DNA of 64,000 nt from HK1 sp965202875 (GTDB lineage: Bacteria > Pseudomonadota > Gammaproteobacteria > HK1). The notes beneath the pieces were generated by a model. That model worked only from the letters and a program-made list of their open reading frames with translations. It was not told the origin of the DNA and did not search any database. The position numbers and the translations under genes are program-made. Of the stretch, positions 62,560 through 64,000 are shown one piece after another. Positions within the stretch are counted from its first letter, which is position 1, and each line of letters opens with the position of its first letter. The DNA lies in contig OZ241870.1 of assembly GCA_965202875.1 (NCBI GenBank), positions 5,518,001-5,582,000 of the forward strand, in the 5' to 3' direction.

Positions 62560-63308
62560 GGTTCGATATGGGCCGCACCGTGTTGCGAGAACAGGCGGCC
62601 CAGGCCGGATCGTGTCGCGTCCACGCCGATCAGCCTGCAGGCATGCCAGATCAACGCTCCCGGACCGGCGACGACCGGTATCCCCAGATCGGCCTCCATC
62701 GCATCCACACCCGTAGCGGCGCGCACGCCGCCGCCGCCGAGTACGACCGCCTCTGCCGGCGGCTCCGCGATCGCTCTCGCAGCCCTGTGCCAACGTTCCG
62801 GCGTGAGCTCGGCGATCGTCGATTCGGCGCAATGGTCGAGGGCCCGATGGCTCGTGACTTCGATATCGCGCTCATCGAGATAGTCGATCAAGCGAGCCAC
62901 CACCTCGGACCGGTAGGGCGCGGCGAGCGCCACGCGCCGCACGCCGAGGACCCGCAACGCGGCCACGATGGCGCCGCTCATGGCCGTCGCCGGCTTGCCG
63001 AGCTCGCCGGCGACGGCCCGGATCATGGCCTGCTCGTGTCCATGCCCGAGGATGAAGCTCCCGGCACAGTCGCCGAGCGCTGCGACGTCGATGCGGGCAG
63101 GCGCCACCAGCCGTGCCGCGGTCACGATCGGCGCCGGAGCGGCATCGGCTTCGAGGCATTCCACCGCTAGGCTGCCGGTGACGGCATAGCGGGCGGTCAG
63201 CAACGCGACACCGTCGGGCAGGTAGCTCCGGAACTCGTCGTCGTTCAGCCCGTCGGCCGGCCAGAGGAAGCCGATCCGGCCCACGGTCCCGCGGATCGAG
63301 GACGCCAT
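62556..63308 (-). CDS. Asp/Glu racemase / maleate isomerase superfamily protein (EutA-like)
   Basis: 250 residues. RIGFLWPADGLNDDEFRSYL at the start resembles EutA/maleate isomerase. The first catalytic-cysteine region is ALGDCAGSFILG near residue 80. The second site, usually a Cys in a (S/N)C(T/G) motif, reads AVVLGGGGVRAATGVD here, so the second Cys seems replaced by Gly. GIPVVAGPGALIWHACRLIG is the usual terminal block. EutA accompanies ectoine-use genes; the aminotransferase and ABC permease beside it fit that but do not prove it. Confidence 0.72.
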   Translation of the reverse strand: MASSIRGTVGRIGFLWPADGLNDDEFRSYLPDGVALLTARYAVTGSLAVECLEADAAPAPIVTAARLVAPARIDVAALGDCAGSFILGHGHEQAMIRAVAGELGKPATAMSGAIVAALRVLGVRRVALAAPYRSEVVARLIDYLDERDIEVTSHRALDHCAESTIAELTPERWHRAARAIAEPPAEAVVLGGGGVRAATGVDAMEADLGIPVVAGPGALIWHACRLIGVDATRSGLGRLFSQHGAAHIEP

Positions 63309-63323
63309 CGAGCCGCTCCCGCG

Positions 63324-63977
63324 CTATGCCGGGTTGCGCTGCTCGAGCCAGCGCGAGAGCCACATCAGTCCGCCGACGATGGCAAGGTAGAGGCACGTCA
63401 TTTCGATCAGCACTTCGATGACGACGAAATGCACGAAGATGACGTCGTTCGCCACCTTGGTCAGCTCGTTCACCGAAATGACCGAAAGCAGCGCCGAAGC
63501 CTTGATGACGTTGGCCAGCTCGTTGGTGAGGGGCGGCAGGATGCGGCGCAGGGCCTGCGGCAGCAGGACGAGGAACAGGGACTGCCGTTCGCTCAGGCCC
63601 AGCGCCAGGGCGTTTTCCCGCTGGCCCCTGTCGAGCGATTCCACCGCCGCACGGACGATTTCGACGGTGTACCCGGCCCCGATGAACGTCAGCGCGGCGA
63701 CCCCGGTCCAGAATTCGTCGAGCACCAGGCCGGCTCGGGGAAGGGCGAAGTAGACGATGGCGATCTGGACCAGCGGCGGTACGCCGCGCGTGAACTCGAC
63801 GAAGCCACGCACCGCCCACCGCGCGGCGCGACGGCCCAGAAGCCGGACGGCGGAGAGCAGGCCGCCGAGGATGCAGCTCAGGATGATCGTGAGAACGCCG
63901 AGCTCGATGGTGATCCAGGCCGCCCGCAGCATCCTGGGCAGGATTGCGATCATGAAGGCGAGGTCGATTCCGGGCAT
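63324..63977 (-). CDS. Polar amino-acid-type ABC transporter permease
   Basis: 217 residues from ATG 63977; a TTG at 63998 is less likely. His/Glu/Gln/Arg/opine permease family: FTRGVPPLVQIAIVYFALPR, the EAA-loop ENALALGLSERQSLFLVLLP followed by QALRRILPPL, and about five membrane segments. It imports an amino acid or a compatible solute such as ectoine. The upstream gene, possibly ending about 63985, is cut by the window edge. Sixteen bases separate it from the racemase-like gene, so both are in one operon. Confidence 0.9.
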   Translation of the reverse strand: MPGIDLAFMIAILPRMLRAAWITIELGVLTIILSCILGGLLSAVRLLGRRAARWAVRGFVEFTRGVPPLVQIAIVYFALPRAGLVLDEFWTGVAALTFIGAGYTVEIVRAAVESLDRGQRENALALGLSERQSLFLVLLPQALRRILPPLTNELANVIKASALLSVISVNELTKVANDVIFVHFVVIEVLIEMTCLYLAIVGGLMWLSRWLEQRNPA

Positions 63978-64000
63978 GGGGGTTTCAGCGCACGGCAAAA

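Overview
The window looks like chromosomal DNA of a high-G+C proteobacterium, most likely a gammaproteobacterium. The support is gene order: queA-tgt-yajC-secD-secF, mlaC-ibaG-murA-hisG-hisD, hisI-hisE-tatABC, and a HisG of the short form that needs HisZ. Several genes hint at C1 or methanopterin-type pterin chemistry: a FolK-FolP fusion, a DUF6513/DUF447 protein, a pterin carbinolamine dehydratase, a RibD-type reductase and a glycerate 2-kinase. This metabolic reading is inference. No tRNA, rRNA, CRISPR array or transposase was recognised.

Layout. 0-7.5 kb: the 5' part of recD (cut by the left edge), folKP, a pterin cluster, a MOSC protein and nudF. 7.8-24.5 kb: housekeeping operons for queuosine tRNA modification, the Sec accessory complex, lipid transport, peptidoglycan and histidine synthesis, and Tat export, with a pteridine-reductase-like SDR and two homologues of mitochondrial complex I factors between them. 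24.7-33.3 kb: a fatty-acid desaturase, rpmB-rpmG with promoter and terminator, darP, a secreted AttH/CrtC-like protein, and a moxR-DUF58-DUF4381-batD operon that lacks the usual VWA genes.

33.4-53.0 kb is a defence island. It opens with a promoter carrying a palindromic operator over its -35 box. A DUF499 (BrxC/PglY-like) ATPase and a small PglZ-domain protein follow. Then come a nucleotidyltransferase/104-residue/DUF4238 module of distinct codon use, an OLD-type nuclease, an RHH-PIN toxin-antitoxin pair and an Xre-RES toxin-antitoxin pair. The Xre-RES pair sits between two 269-bp copies of the start of a DUF1156 DNA methylase. The full-length methylase follows but is broken by one frameshift and one nonsense codon. 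A 140-residue unknown protein, a SNF2 helicase and an ATPase/TOPRIM pair complete the island. DUF499 + PglZ + DUF1156 + SNF2 helicase resembles type 3 BREX, but no brxA or brxF was found and the order differs.

53.2-64 kb: a CPA2 cation/proton antiporter, metZ, glycerate 2-kinase, a frameshifted msrB, an L,D-transpeptidase, an Lpp-like lipoprotein, an EamA-type membrane protein, and a minus-strand amino-acid/ectoine-like catabolic operon (permease, Asp/Glu racemase-like protein, class III aminotransferase) cut by the right edge.

The intergenic DNA is rich in repeats: two dispersed GC-rich families, several minisatellites, and decayed or tandem-duplicated gene starts (tatB, pglZ, DUF58). Dense GC-rich coding produces long antisense shadow ORFs, which were left out.
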